Origin: Chryseobacterium suipulveris
GTDB lineage: Bacteria; Bacteroidota; Bacteroidia; Flavobacteriales; Weeksellaceae
DNA length: 64,000 bases
Direction of reading: 5' to 3'
NCBI RefSeq assembly: GCF_022811685.1
Contig: NZ_CP094532.1
Coordinates: 2,770,501 to 2,834,500 of the forward strand
Shown piece by piece: positions 17,163 through 26,628 of this stretch. Both the position numbers and the translations under genes were made by a program. Under the pieces are notes generated by a model. That model did not search any database. It saw nothing but the letters and a program-made list of their open reading frames with translations, and was not told the DNA's origin. Each line of letters begins with the position of its first letter. The first letter of the stretch is position 1.

Positions 17163-17530
17163 TGATTCTGGAAGATTTCTATACGTTAAAAAGTATAAGC
17201 GAGCAAGAGCCGGGAAATTTCCTGGCTCAAATATCGCTGAACAAAAACCACGAAATCTTTAAGGGACATTTCCCAGGAAATCCTGTGACTCCCGGAGTTT
17301 GCATGATGCAGATTGTAAAGGATTTGACTGAAAATATTCTTCAGCAAAAACTATTTCTCAACTCGGCTTCGAATGTGAAGTTTATGGCGATCATCAATCC
17401 GGAGGAAAACCCCGACCTTGATATTGAACTCCTTATTTCCCAAAACGGCGACGAGGTGAAAGTGAGAAACACGTCTTCTTTTGGCGGGACTATTGCATTG
17501 AAAATGTCGGTGAACTATAAACTCATTTAG
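17162..17530 (+). CDS. 3-hydroxyacyl-ACP dehydratase-like hotdog protein (ApeI type), Glu replaced by Gln
   Basis: A 122-aa hotdog domain with the FabZ/FabA motif FKGHFPGNPVTPGV. The catalytic His36 is present. Fourteen residues on, where FabZ has its catalytic Glu, the sequence has Gln50 (GVCMMQIVKD). It thus complements the protein at 4878-5321, which has the Glu but not the His. It probably forms a heteromeric dehydratase, as ApeI does with ApeP, making each double bond of the polyene. TAATG coupling to the upstream barrel gene shows cotranscription. Confidence 0.83.
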   Translation: MILEDFYTLKSISEQEPGNFLAQISLNKNHEIFKGHFPGNPVTPGVCMMQIVKDLTENILQQKLFLNSASNVKFMAIINPEENPDLDIELLISQNGDEVKVRNTSSFGGTIALKMSVNYKLI

Positions 17531-17531
17531 T

Positions 17532-18014
17532 ATGAAACTGATTTTTTCATTCATAGCGGCTTTCGTTTTACTGTTTCAACAATCTGATTTAGAAATGATT
17601 AGAGAAACTTACAGCACCGCAAATCTTTCAAAACAGAATTCGGATAAGCTTGCAAAAGCAGTTGAAAACTCCTCTTCTTCAGATTTTATTTTCAAAGGAT
17701 ACAAAGCCGCATCTGAAATAGTAGCGGCAAAATTCATGAAAGGACCTGAAAGAAAAAATGCAATTTCTTCAGGAATAAAATCTTTGGAAAGTAATATCAA
17801 AGCCAACCCGAGTAGTACCGAACTTCGGTTGATCAGACTGAGTGTGCAGGAAAATTTGCCAAAAATTGTCGGCTACCACAAGAATATGGGGGAAGACAAA
17901 GACTATATCCTGAAAAACTACGGTCAGCAAAATGCAGCACTGAAAAAGTACATCAGGAATTTTGCAGCAGGTTCCAAAACGATGACGGCGCAGGAAAAGA
18001 ATTCTTTGAGATAA
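17532..18014 (+). CDS. Secreted alpha-helical protein of unknown function
   Basis: A 160-aa protein starting one base after the dehydratase stop. A short signal peptide (MKLIFSFIAAFVLLFQ) is followed by helical, Lys/Ser-rich sequence (residues 25-160). Proteins of this kind accompany flexirubin clusters in related flavobacteria, but I know no function. It ends the tightly overlapping part of the rightward operon; 236 bases follow before the glycosyltransferase ATG. Confidence 0.65.
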   Translation: MKLIFSFIAAFVLLFQQSDLEMIRETYSTANLSKQNSDKLAKAVENSSSSDFIFKGYKAASEIVAAKFMKGPERKNAISSGIKSLESNIKANPSSTELRLIRLSVQENLPKIVGYHKNMGEDKDYILKNYGQQNAALKKYIRNFAAGSKTMTAQEKNSLR

Positions 18015-18091
18015 TAGTCTTTCTCCGTTGCGATTTAGATGTTACATAAAGTCCGCGGAGAATTTTTCACAAAGCACACAAAGTTTTCGTA

Positions 18092-18173
18092 CACAAAGAC
18101 GCTGGCTTTACAAAGTCGACCGTTGCGCAACCGTTTTCAAGCGAAGCGTAACTTAATAATGGCTAACTTTGTG
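18092..18173. repeat. Palindromic intergenic element flanked by CACAAAG / CTTTGTG
   Basis: The ends CACAAAG (18092) and CTTTGTG (18167) are inverted repeats, with further internal symmetry (GTTGCGCAAC at 18122). It resembles in design the elements at 48191 and 49808, which have GCAAAG/CTTTGC ends. A REP-like dispersed element or a transcript-end hairpin are the two readings; there is no T-run. Confidence 0.4.
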
Positions 18174-18250
18174 AACTCTGAGCAACTTCAGTGAAATTTG
18201 TGTTAGTAAAGATTTCGAAGTTGTTTCACAAGTTTGAAGACCCGATATTT

Positions 18251-19063
18251 ATGAACTTATCCAAAAATTTTTCCGGTTCAAAAAACGAAATGACTCTTTC
18301 TGAAATTCAGGAAACGATGCAGCAGAAAGGAATCTGCGTACTTGTTCCCACCTACAACAACCACAAAACTTTGCGCCGCGTTATCGACGGCGTTTTGATT
18401 TACACTCAAAATATTATCGTGGTTAATGATGGTTCCACGGATTTAACTTCCGAGATTTTGAAGAGCTATGACAATATTATAACCATTTCATTACCAGAGA
18501 ATAAGGGTAAAGGAAACGCACTGAAAATAGGATTCCGAAAGGCGAAAGAGTTGGGTTTTAATTATGCGGTCACGATCGATTCCGATGGGCAGCATTTTCC
18601 CGACGATATTCCCGTTTTCGTTGAAGCTTTGGAAAAAGAAAAGCAGGACGTTCTACTGATCGGCAACCGAAATATGTCGCAGGAAGGAATTCCGAAAAAG
18701 AGCAGTTTCGGCAACCGGTTTTCTAATTTTTGGTTTTGGTTTGAAACCGGAATTAAGCTCGAAGATACACAATCAGGATTTCGGTTGTACCCGTTAAATA
18801 AAATTCCAAAAAACTATTACACCCCAAAATTCGAGTTTGAAATCGAAGTCATCGTACGCACAGCGTGGAAAGGAATTCCCGTAAAAAATGTGCCGGTAAA
18901 AGTACTCTACGATCCGCTGGAAAGAGTTTCGCATTTCCGACCTTTTCAGGATTTCACGAGAATCAGTATTCTGAATACGGTATTGGTTACGGTGACGCTT
19001 TTGTATATTAAACCTCGTGATTTCTTCAGAAGTTTATTGGGAGTTGGCAAGCAAAAGAAGTAA
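18251..19063 (+). CDS. Glycosyltransferase family 2
   Basis: I choose ATG 18251 over the GTG at 18191, because the GT-A domain starts at GICVLVPTYNNH. Nucleotide-binding IIVVNDGSTD and the metal-binding DSDGQHFPDD are present, and a C-terminal amphipathic stretch (RISILNTVLVTVTLLYI) suggests membrane contact, as in dolichyl-phosphate mannose synthase-like GT2 enzymes. It may glycosylate a lipid or pigment intermediate. The stop lies one base from the stop of the convergent C45 gene. Confidence 0.88.
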   Translation: MNLSKNFSGSKNEMTLSEIQETMQQKGICVLVPTYNNHKTLRRVIDGVLIYTQNIIVVNDGSTDLTSEILKSYDNIITISLPENKGKGNALKIGFRKAKELGFNYAVTIDSDGQHFPDDIPVFVEALEKEKQDVLLIGNRNMSQEGIPKKSSFGNRFSNFWFWFETGIKLEDTQSGFRLYPLNKIPKNYYTPKFEFEIEVIVRTAWKGIPVKNVPVKVLYDPLERVSHFRPFQDFTRISILNTVLVTVTLLYIKPRDFFRSLLGVGKQKK

Positions 19064-19064
19064 A

Positions 19065-20720
19065 TTATCTTAGTTTCCGGTTTGTCTTTTTCAGATAACT
19101 TTCAATATTCTCTTTTTCGGGAACGGTGGAAATTTCTTTAGTTAAAGCTGTTTCAAATGATTTTTTTGCTTCAACGAAATTTTTAGTTTGGAAATAATAT
19201 TTCCCGGTTTTAAAATGAACGATCCATAATTCAGGATTAAGGTTCCGGTACTTATTAATGAAATCCTCGCTCAGCGATTTTTTGTGCTTAATGGCATCAT
19301 CGATTTCGCGGTCGGCAATTCTGAATTTCTGATAGTTCTTAAAATCATCTGAATCAGCGAATGAATCCCGATGAATATTGAGTTTCCCGTTTGAAAAATT
19401 TCCAGCTGCAACATTCCCCGAAAAAATCTCATTCAAATCGTAACATACAAACTCCCCCAACTGAAACGGCTTAGTTGAAACCCAAACCAATCTTTTTTCC
19501 GGCGAGAAAACAATTCCATGATGCCCAAGAAGTTGATTAATCGCCTTTTCGTTTCCATAACCGATTTGGGAATGGTTCAGTCCGGAAGTATTGCGCAAAG
19601 CTTCGACCATTTTCTGCGGATTCATCTTTTTATTTTCAGCTAATATTTCCTGAAGTTTTTCGTATCGGTATTTCGAGTGGCTTTCAGAAAACTGTTTGAT
19701 GTTTCGTCGGTCATTCTTATAACTTTCCGACTGGAAGTGATTGGTGCAGATTACTTTGTCTGAATTCGGCACATCATACACACCGAAATTTTTAGGTGAG
19801 ATTTCGATCAGCACCGCCTTTTTGTCGCTCGCACTTCCGACCATAATCGATTCCGAGACGAAGACTTTTCTTTTTTTGGCAATTTCAATGGCTTCATCGA
19901 TATTTTTGGCAAACATCAAAATTTCCTTTGTTACCAATGAAACCGGAGTTTTCGCAACCAGCGGAATTTTCGATTTACCGGCGTTGATGGTCACTGTGAT
20001 TCCCTCCAGATTCATTCCTGAAACCACACCCGTCATTCCCGGCCACGAATACGACATATACGGAATTCCTTTTTCGGGTTTGATGAACTGCACCACTTTT
20101 TCTTTGGCAAAATTGTCGCCCGCGTAAAAGTCGAAATTTCTTCCGATGAGCAGTTCGCCGTTTTCCGAATTGTCGTTCCACACCGCCATCGACGAACAAC
20201 CGACCATCATCAGATCCTGCATCGCATGACCAATATCGTGAGCTGCGTGAAGATACATGCTGCGCTGGAATTTCGGAGCTACCCAATCGTAAACATCCGA
20301 TGAATACTGAGAAAGTCCATAGATTTCAGTCTGAAAATCGTTTCTTACATTCAGGTACATTTTGCGGTTGTACCACTTCAGAAACTTGCTCAGCAGTTTT
20401 TGCCGGGAATTCGATGGCACCAATTCTTTGACTTTGGAAAAGAAAACATCTTCCTGCTTCTGCATCATTTTCTGGCTCAAAGCACCCGAGTTGTAGCCAA
20501 TCTGCAAAGGATTTCCTTCCGCATAAAGTTCCCAGATTCCCCATTTATTCTTGGCAAAAGAATTTTTTTTAAACAGAAAAACGGAATCATTTTTCTTCAC
20601 CACTGCAGGAATTTCAAGCGGATACTGACTGATTTCCGGAAGATGTTTCAGCGATCTTGAAGTTCCGCACGAAACTGTGGAAATGACGATTGCCAGATAA
20701 AAAATGTACTTTCTAAACAT
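19065..20720 (-). CDS. C45-type autoproteolytic acyltransferase/hydrolase lipoprotein (Ntn fold)
   Basis: I start at the Met encoded at 20718-20720, giving a clean lipoprotein signal (FYLAIVISTVSC); an upstream ATG at 20735 is also in frame. The nucleophile of an Ntn hydrolase is visible in MMVGCSSMAVWND (Cys about residue 175), with IGRNFDF downstream, as in acyl-CoA:isopenicillin N acyltransferase and acid ceramidase relatives. Members cleave or form amide/ester bonds to fatty acyl chains after self-cleavage. As a lipoprotein in a pigment cluster it could act on the acyl ester at the envelope. The C-terminal ~100 residues are TPR-like. It overlaps the FAD enzyme gene by eight bases. Confidence 0.82.
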   Translation of the reverse strand: MFRKYIFYLAIVISTVSCGTSRSLKHLPEISQYPLEIPAVVKKNDSVFLFKKNSFAKNKWGIWELYAEGNPLQIGYNSGALSQKMMQKQEDVFFSKVKELVPSNSRQKLLSKFLKWYNRKMYLNVRNDFQTEIYGLSQYSSDVYDWVAPKFQRSMYLHAAHDIGHAMQDLMMVGCSSMAVWNDNSENGELLIGRNFDFYAGDNFAKEKVVQFIKPEKGIPYMSYSWPGMTGVVSGMNLEGITVTINAGKSKIPLVAKTPVSLVTKEILMFAKNIDEAIEIAKKRKVFVSESIMVGSASDKKAVLIEISPKNFGVYDVPNSDKVICTNHFQSESYKNDRRNIKQFSESHSKYRYEKLQEILAENKKMNPQKMVEALRNTSGLNHSQIGYGNEKAINQLLGHHGIVFSPEKRLVWVSTKPFQLGEFVCYDLNEIFSGNVAAGNFSNGKLNIHRDSFADSDDFKNYQKFRIADREIDDAIKHKKSLSEDFINKYRNLNPELWIVHFKTGKYYFQTKNFVEAKKSFETALTKEISTVPEKENIESYLKKTNRKLR

Positions 20721-22212
20721 GATCTTCAAAAACATCTTTTCCTAAAAGCTCCGAACAGGTGTTGAAAGCACCGATGGTCACTCCCAAAATTCCGTGTAAG
20801 TTGACGCTTTGTCCGGTAAGGAAAAGATTTGGAATTTTTGTTCGCGGCGAAAACATCGATTTCAGCGGATTATTGGATTCCTTAACAAATCCGTACATAT
20901 TTCCGTTGGTATTCCCGATGTAGTCGCGGTACGAAAGCGGCGTCGAAGTATAAATTTTCTCAATCGCAGAACGGATTTTGGGGAATTTTTTCTCGATTTC
21001 CGATATAAGGTTTTCTGCTTTTTCCCGCTTAAAGTCTTCATAATCTTCCCCACGAAATTCTTTATCGGCGGCAGTATTCTTCGTGTGTTCCCATGCTTTA
21101 ACCTCATCAAAATCCATATAGGAAATCGCAGTGATACTCTCTGCAAAACCGGGATGTTTCTTCGAAGGGGAACAGGAAAGCATATAATTTCGCGGCCAGT
21201 TTTCTTTGCTGTTTTTCGCGGATTCCCAAACCGATTTTTCGTTCCGGTAATGGTAATAATTATGGTTAAAGTAATCGACCGTTTCCGGCTTCAGCACGAG
21301 ATAAATACTGAAACAGGAAGTGGTTGTAATCAGCGTATCTACACGACTGGTCAACGATTTTTTAAAACGTTGTTTTCCGGCGAGATCAATGGTTCTCTTA
21401 AGATCAATATTCGAAATAAACCGATCAGCGAAATACTCTTTTTTATCCTTGGTTTTTACCGATTTCAGCACATTGTTTTCATCGAAGTAGAATTCTGTCA
21501 CTTCGTTATGTTTATGGATTTCTGCACCGTATTTTCTCAGTTTTCTGATCAGCGCTTTCGAAATTTGGCTTCCTCCGTTCAAGCAGCGATATGCACTTTG
21601 AATATAAGAATTTACCGTTAAAGCATGCACATACAGCGGAGTTTCCGAAGTTCCTGCATACAAAAAGTTGGAACCGGCAAGAACTGAACGCAGTTTGCTA
21701 TTTTCAGTAACTGATTCAATAAAATCCTTCGCATTTTCGTAGAGAATTTCCTCGTTGTAGCTTTTGTTTCCCGTCAAATAACGTGGAAAATGATCACAAA
21801 CATTTCGTATGGTCTCTATATATTTTTGAAGGTTCTCTTTTTCTTCGGGAAAAAATTGACCGAGTTGACGCACGAAATTTTCACCGCCTTGAGAATGTGG
21901 ATATTCCGCATCATCGCCATCGAAAGTAATTCTGTCAAAACCATCATCGTCGAGTTTCGAAAGCTTTAACTCATCAAAAATTTCAAGCCATTTGAAATAC
22001 CTGTTGAGATTTTGCCCTTCAGAAAGTCCGCCCAAGTAATGAACTCCCGAATCGAAAATCAATTTGTCGCGCGAAAAAGTTTGCAGATTTCCGCCGAACT
22101 GGTTGTTTTTTTCGAGCACGCAAACCTTCAATCCTTCTTTCGCCAAGATCAGCGCGGAAACCAATCCAGCCAATCCACTGCCGATAACGAGAATGTCGAA
22201 ATGCGCTTTCAT
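20713..22212 (-). CDS. NAD(P)/FAD-dependent oxidoreductase, CrtI/phytoene desaturase family
   Basis: A 499-aa flavoprotein with N-terminal dinucleotide fold ILVIGSGLAGLVSALILAKE, the second FAD motif FGGNLQTF, and a C-terminal FLTGQSVNLHGILGVTIGAF matching the carotenoid desaturase/isomerase signature. It probably dehydrogenates or saturates part of the acyl chain or modifies the polyene; the reaction in flexirubin synthesis is not known to me. It begins the coupled pair with the C45 gene. Confidence 0.87.
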   Translation of the reverse strand: MKAHFDILVIGSGLAGLVSALILAKEGLKVCVLEKNNQFGGNLQTFSRDKLIFDSGVHYLGGLSEGQNLNRYFKWLEIFDELKLSKLDDDGFDRITFDGDDAEYPHSQGGENFVRQLGQFFPEEKENLQKYIETIRNVCDHFPRYLTGNKSYNEEILYENAKDFIESVTENSKLRSVLAGSNFLYAGTSETPLYVHALTVNSYIQSAYRCLNGGSQISKALIRKLRKYGAEIHKHNEVTEFYFDENNVLKSVKTKDKKEYFADRFISNIDLKRTIDLAGKQRFKKSLTSRVDTLITTTSCFSIYLVLKPETVDYFNHNYYHYRNEKSVWESAKNSKENWPRNYMLSCSPSKKHPGFAESITAISYMDFDEVKAWEHTKNTAADKEFRGEDYEDFKREKAENLISEIEKKFPKIRSAIEKIYTSTPLSYRDYIGNTNGNMYGFVKESNNPLKSMFSPRTKIPNLFLTGQSVNLHGILGVTIGAFNTCSELLGKDVFEDHV

Positions 22213-22218
22213 TGTATT

Positions 22219-22250
22219 AGATGTCAGATGTCAGATTTCAGATTTCAGAC
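22219..22250. repeat. Short dispersed repeat GATGTCAGATTTCAGAC, copy 1
   Basis: Reads AGATGTCAGATGTCAGATTTC and then CAGATTTCAGAC, a small tandem of TCAGAT units between two minus-strand genes. The same core recurs at 37055 and 38981, each time just outside a coding sequence. Nature unknown. Confidence 0.45.
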
Positions 22251-22301
22251 TTGAATCTTGGAAAAATTCGTCTTCATTTGAAGATGCTCAAAAGTACTAA
22301 T

Positions 22302-23183
22302 TTAATTGAAATCGTCCCAAAAATCGTAGTAGTTGAACCACTGCAGCGGATATTTTTCGAGCATGGATTCCAAGCTCCTGACGAAAGAATTGAGCAGTCC
22401 GTTCGCATCGCGGTGCTTCACTTCGGCGATTCTCGCGTAAAGATGGTAATGTAGATTGGGTTCCTTCATCACGTACACAAACGCGACAGGAACCTTCAGT
22501 CGTGAAGCAATAGAAAAAGGACCTGCCGGAAATTTTGCAGGTTTACCCAAAAGTTCGGCTTCAAGAAATTTGGAACCTTCGAAATACCGGTCGCCGGTGA
22601 AACAGATGATTTCATTTTTTGAGAGCGCCTCGCTGATTGCGAAAATGTGCGACATATCGTCATTAATGAAAATAAACTTGATGGACGACCGTTTCTCGGA
22701 AACACTTTCCAGATATTCCTTAATCACATTATGTTCCTGATCGGTGGTAACAAGATTGATTTGGTAGTCGAAATCAATTTCCGCAAAGAATCGTTCTGCA
22801 ATCTCGAAGTTCCCGATGTGTGCGCTGATCAGGACTCCGCCTTTTTTGTCCTGCATCATTTTCTTGAGGTTTTCAATCCCGTCAAATTCGTAGGTGAACT
22901 GATTTCGCAGTCCCGCAGAAATGGCGGTTTTGTCGATCAGGGTTTGCCCGAAAGTAAAGTAGCTCCAGAAAACAGATTTCTTTGACTTAAAGTTTGACCA
23001 GCGTAACCTTCTTCGGAAGTAGGTGAAAATGTGTTGGTTGCTCTTCTTTAAGAATAAAAAATAATACGCGGCGACGAAGTAGAGAACGGAATAGGCGAAA
23101 CGCACCCCAAAGTTTTTGATGGAAAAAACAAATATCTTGTATCCCAACAAAGTTCCTCTGGATTTTCCGCTCCATTTTGCCAT
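22302..23183 (-). CDS. LpxL/HtrB-like lysophospholipid acyltransferase
   Basis: A 293-aa protein with an N-terminal hydrophobic region (residues 15-45) and the HX4E motif HIGNFE (His122, Glu127), followed by FTGDRYF and PAKFPAGPFSIASRLKVPVA, the lauroyl-acyltransferase pattern. Housekeeping relatives acylate lipid A from acyl-ACP. Because a dedicated ACP, FabF and FabG follow directly in the same operon, this one probably transfers a cluster-made acyl chain to a lipid or aromatic acceptor. It is one of several acyltransferase candidates for flexirubin ester formation. Confidence 0.87.
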   Translation of the reverse strand: MAKWSGKSRGTLLGYKIFVFSIKNFGVRFAYSVLYFVAAYYFLFLKKSNQHIFTYFRRRLRWSNFKSKKSVFWSYFTFGQTLIDKTAISAGLRNQFTYEFDGIENLKKMMQDKKGGVLISAHIGNFEIAERFFAEIDFDYQINLVTTDQEHNVIKEYLESVSEKRSSIKFIFINDDMSHIFAISEALSKNEIICFTGDRYFEGSKFLEAELLGKPAKFPAGPFSIASRLKVPVAFVYVMKEPNLHYHLYARIAEVKHRDANGLLNSFVRSLESMLEKYPLQWFNYYDFWDDFN

Positions 23184-23258
23184 GAGAAAATATTTCAGAA
23201 ACCCGAAATAATCGGGTGGACTAAAATAGTTTTAAATAAAATTAAAGAAATAAAAATC

Positions 23259-23519
23259 TTACGATACCAGCTGCTTCTGCGATATCTTATTTTGGATGGT
23301 GCTGTAGAAATCGTCGAAAGTCACGATCTGCTTGAAATCTGCTTCACCAAGCTTCACACCGAAATTCGATTCGATGATCACCACCATATCGATATAGTCT
23401 AAACTGTCTAAACCTAACGTTTTTTTCAGATTTGCGTCGTGCTGAATATCATCTCTGTCAACCTCGAACTCGTTAACCAAGAAATCATTGACGATGGAGA
23501 CGATCTGTTCCCTTTCCAT
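23259..23519 (-). CDS. Acyl carrier protein, second of the cluster
   Basis: An 86-aa ACP with phosphopantetheine Ser39 in LGLDSLDYIDMVV. Helix II and the acidic character are typical; the LDSLDYIDM context differs from the LDSIDALEL of the ACP at 12068, suggesting distinct partner enzymes. It sits six bases from the FabF-like gene and probably serves that enzyme and FabG in making one of the two flexirubin halves. Confidence 0.92.
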   Translation of the reverse strand: MEREQIVSIVNDFLVNEFEVDRDDIQHDANLKKTLGLDSLDYIDMVVIIESNFGVKLGEADFKQIVTFDDFYSTIQNKISQKQLVS

Positions 23520-23525
23520 GTGTTT

Positions 23526-24746
23526 TTATGAAGTTTTTTTAATGATAATTGATGAATTTGTTCCCCCGAATCCGAAAGAATTCGACAAAAGTACATTAAT
23601 TTTTTGATTCTGCGTTTTCGAGATCAGATTAATATTCTGTGCGGCTTCATCAGGATTTTCGAGGTTGATGTTGGGCGCGATAAAATCGTTCTGCATCATC
23701 AGTACGGAATAGATTACCTCGCTTGCTCCCGCCATCCAACACTCGTGTCCCGTCATCGATTTGGTCGAACTTACCGGGATCTCGCCACCAAAAATTTTAT
23801 GGATTGCTTTGGCTTCATTCGCATCACCAATCGGTGTTGAAGTTGCGTGAGCATTGATATAGTCGATTTCTTCGGGATTCAATGACGCCTGTTTTAAAGC
23901 GCGCTCCATTGCTAAAGCGGGACCGTCGACATTCGGGGTCGAAATATGACCACCGTTTGAAGAAAATCCGTAACCCACAATTTCTGCGATAATCGGAGCG
24001 CCTCTCTTCACCGCCGATTCGTAACTTTCTATAATTAAAGTCGCTGCACCACCGCTCGGAATCAGTCCGTCTCGATCTTTGTCGAATGGTCGTGATGCTT
24101 TCTGCGGCTCATCTTCCCTCACCGAAAAAACGCCGAGTCCGTCGAAACTTGCCATCGAAAGTTTGTTGGTTTCCTGTGCTCCGCCACAAATAATGATATC
24201 TTGCAAACCTTGCTTAATCAGGAGGTAACCCAATCCGAGAGAATGCGATCCGCTTGCGCACGCTGCACTCACGGTGAGATTGATTCCGGTAAGCCGAAAA
24301 ATCGTCGAAAGGTTCATGGTTACCGTAGAATTCATCGATTTGAAAATCGCGCCGGAACCGATGAGTTGGGTATCTTTTTTTTCTTTGACGATGTCGATAG
24401 CTTCTACAACTGCTTCTGATACGCTGTCGTTTCCGTAGAGGATTCCCACCTCGTTTTGGTCAATGAAATCCTGATCGATTCCCGCCTGTTTCAGCGCGTC
24501 GATCGTTGCCAGATAAGCGTACTCGCTTTCCTCGCCCATGCTAATTCTTTGGCGGCGGCTGAGTAAATTCTTCAGGTTGGGTTTCGGAACTTTTCCGGTG
24601 AGTCCGGATCGGTAACCAAACGCTTTTCTTTCTTCATCTAAAACAATTCCCGATTTGCCGTTGTACAGCGAATCTTTTACTTCATCCAAAGTAATTCCGA
24701 TGCATGAGTAAATTCCCATTCCGGTAATTACAACCCTATTTTCCAT
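23526..24746 (-). CDS. Beta-ketoacyl-ACP synthase, FabF family
   Basis: A 406-aa ketosynthase with complete catalytic residues: Cys163 (SAACASGSHS), His300 (NAHATSTPIGD) and His334 (MTGHECWMAG). Note NAHAT in place of the more usual NAHGT. It lies between its ACP and FabG in one operon (gaps of six bases each side), so it probably elongates chains on the second ACP. Confidence 0.92.
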   Translation of the reverse strand: MENRVVITGMGIYSCIGITLDEVKDSLYNGKSGIVLDEERKAFGYRSGLTGKVPKPNLKNLLSRRQRISMGEESEYAYLATIDALKQAGIDQDFIDQNEVGILYGNDSVSEAVVEAIDIVKEKKDTQLIGSGAIFKSMNSTVTMNLSTIFRLTGINLTVSAACASGSHSLGLGYLLIKQGLQDIIICGGAQETNKLSMASFDGLGVFSVREDEPQKASRPFDKDRDGLIPSGGAATLIIESYESAVKRGAPIIAEIVGYGFSSNGGHISTPNVDGPALAMERALKQASLNPEEIDYINAHATSTPIGDANEAKAIHKIFGGEIPVSSTKSMTGHECWMAGASEVIYSVLMMQNDFIAPNINLENPDEAAQNINLISKTQNQKINVLLSNSFGFGGTNSSIIIKKTS

Positions 24747-24752
24747 GATTAT

Positions 24753-25484
24753 TTACGAATAAATTCCCCCGTTGATATTGATAATTTCGCCCGTAATGTA
24801 TGAAGATTTTTTCGAAGCCAAAAACGCGACCAGATCCGCAACCTCTTCCGCTTCGCCAAAACGGTTTGCCGGAATCATCGACTTGAGTTCCTGCTCATTG
24901 ATTTGTGAAGTCATATCGGTCCTGATAAATCCGGGAGCGACGGCGTTTACGGTGATGTTTCTTTTCGCAACTTCCTGTGCAAGTGCCTTTGTTGCCCCGA
25001 TTACCGCACCTTTTGCAGCAGAGTAATTGGTTTGTCCCGCAGTTCCTTTCAATCCGGAAACCGAAACCATGTTGATGATTCGGCCATATTTGTTGCGAAG
25101 CATTTTCTGGATGAAGAAGTTGGTCACGTTGAAGAAACCATTCAAACTCGTGTTGATTACGGAGTTCCAGTCTTCTTCCTGCATCCACATGAAGAGTCCG
25201 TCTCTGGTAATTCCGGCATTATTTACGATTACTTCTACCGTTGCTTCGGGATTATTTTCCTGCCACGACTCGAGAACAGATTTTGTTTCCGTTGAATTGG
25301 CGACGTCAAATTTCAAGATTTCGCCTGTTTTTCCCAAAGCTTTGATTTCATCCAGAGTTTCGTTGGCTGCAGCATCGTTACTTTGGTAAGTAATCAGGAT
25401 ATGGTAATCCGTTTCTTCGGCAAGCTTGATGCAGACTGCTTTACCGATTCCTCTGGATCCTCCTGTGATGATTGCACACTTCAT
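24753..25484 (-). CDS. fabG: 3-oxoacyl-ACP reductase, FabG type
   Basis: Short-chain dehydrogenase of 243 aa. TGGSRGIG binds NADPH, NNAG is the structural motif, and Ser-Tyr-Lys catalysis is visible in MVSVSG and YSAAKGA. VAPGFIRTDM and the C-terminal GEIININGG are FabG-like. I use the ATG at 25484, since the frame upstream begins with TTG. It reduces beta-ketoacyl chains made by the adjacent FabF. It is a cluster paralogue, so the symbol denotes family rather than the essential fabG. Confidence 0.88.
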   Translation of the reverse strand: MKCAIITGGSRGIGKAVCIKLAEETDYHILITYQSNDAAANETLDEIKALGKTGEILKFDVANSTETKSVLESWQENNPEATVEVIVNNAGITRDGLFMWMQEEDWNSVINTSLNGFFNVTNFFIQKMLRNKYGRIINMVSVSGLKGTAGQTNYSAAKGAVIGATKALAQEVAKRNITVNAVAPGFIRTDMTSQINEQELKSMIPANRFGEAEEVADLVAFLASKKSSYITGEIININGGIYS

Positions 25485-25494
25485 GATCAATCAA

Positions 25495-26598
25495 TTATTT
25501 TTGAAAAGGTTCGGCATTTTCGAACCATTTGTTTCCCAGTAAATTTCCTTTGGTGTCAAGAAATCCCCATTTGCCATTTTTCTTCACTCTCGAAAGTCCG
25601 TTGATAAAGCCCTTTGAACTTTGCCAGAAAGCAAACGGGACCGAAATATCGTATTCTGCAGGAATCATCATTTTACCTGTAGTATCGATGAATCCCCAGT
25701 TTTTTTCTTTTACAGGAGCCAATCCGTCATTGCTGAAAACTTCCGCATCGTCGTATTTTGGTTCTACCACATAATTGCCTTTCGTATCGATATAGCCCCA
25801 CTTTTTACCTTCAGAAACGGGAGCGAGATTTTTATTGAAAGCTCTGGCTTTATCAAATTTTGGCTCGATTACCCATTTCCCGTCAGCATTCACAAAACCG
25901 ATTTTCCCACCTTTTCTTGCATAGGTAATGGTTTGTCCATCAAAATCCCAAATTTTTTCGGCACCGTCAATCTCATTGAAAACACTACCTTTTATTGTGC
26001 CGAAAGAATTTCCTTTTTTCGCCCAAGTCAAATTCTGCTGATATTCGCCGATTTCGTCGTATTCCGGCTGAATAATCACCTTGCCTTTACTGTTTACGAT
26101 TCCCCATTTATCATCTTTCTTAATCCTTGCAAAACCATTTTCAAAATCACGGATCGTTTCGTATTCGGGTTTCAAGATCACATCTCCTTTCGTATTGATT
26201 AAGCCGATGGATTTTCCTTGCTTGATGAATGCTGCACCGCCATTAAAATCGTACAGCTTGTCAGATTCAGGCATGTTCAGCGCATTTCCTTTTTTATCGA
26301 TGTAAAAGGTTTTTTTGTCTTTGGAAACGATAGCAATGCCGCTGTTGAAATACTTAGCATCGTCAAACTGTGGTTCGATCACCCAATTTCCGGAGGGAGC
26401 GATGTAGCCCCACTTTTTTCCGTCTTTTGCAGCAGCTAAACCATCGGAGAAGTTTTTGGCACCGCTAAACTTCGCGGGAATTGCAAAATCTCCCTTTTTG
26501 TTAATGTAACCAAAGTTTTTTCCATCTTTAACCAAAGCAAGTTCCTGTGCAAAAAACAGTTGCGAAAACGCAATCAGTAAGAACAATAGTTTTTTCAT
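25495..26598 (-). CDS. Secreted WG-repeat protein
   Basis: A signal peptide (LLFLLIAFSQLFFAQ) is followed by roughly nine ~35-residue WG repeats, with units such as KWGYIAPSGNWVIEPQFDDA and WGFIDTTGKMMIPAEYD, spanning nearly the whole 367 aa. WG repeats form beta-rich solenoids of unknown biochemical role, usually secreted. It is inserted between fabG and the lyase gene, both on the same strand, and is probably a cluster passenger with an envelope role. Confidence 0.85.
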   Translation of the reverse strand: MKKLLFLLIAFSQLFFAQELALVKDGKNFGYINKKGDFAIPAKFSGAKNFSDGLAAAKDGKKWGYIAPSGNWVIEPQFDDAKYFNSGIAIVSKDKKTFYIDKKGNALNMPESDKLYDFNGGAAFIKQGKSIGLINTKGDVILKPEYETIRDFENGFARIKKDDKWGIVNSKGKVIIQPEYDEIGEYQQNLTWAKKGNSFGTIKGSVFNEIDGAEKIWDFDGQTITYARKGGKIGFVNADGKWVIEPKFDKARAFNKNLAPVSEGKKWGYIDTKGNYVVEPKYDDAEVFSNDGLAPVKEKNWGFIDTTGKMMIPAEYDISVPFAFWQSSKGFINGLSRVKKNGKWGFLDTKGNLLGNKWFENAEPFQK

Positions 26599-26628
26599 GG
26601 CGTTAAATTTTCGTAATTAATGGTAAAT

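Noticed and set aside
20809-21621. Open frame of 270 codons opposite the CrtI-like gene
   Set aside because: Antisense to a well-supported flavoprotein; composition is Phe/Arg-rich with no motif.
25621-26202. Open frame of 193 codons opposite the WG-repeat gene
   Set aside because: Periodic because the WG repeats are periodic; no start or family support.
25495-26598. WG repeats as a CRISPR or DNA repeat array
   Set aside because: The repetition is at protein level with divergent DNA; no constant repeats or spacers.
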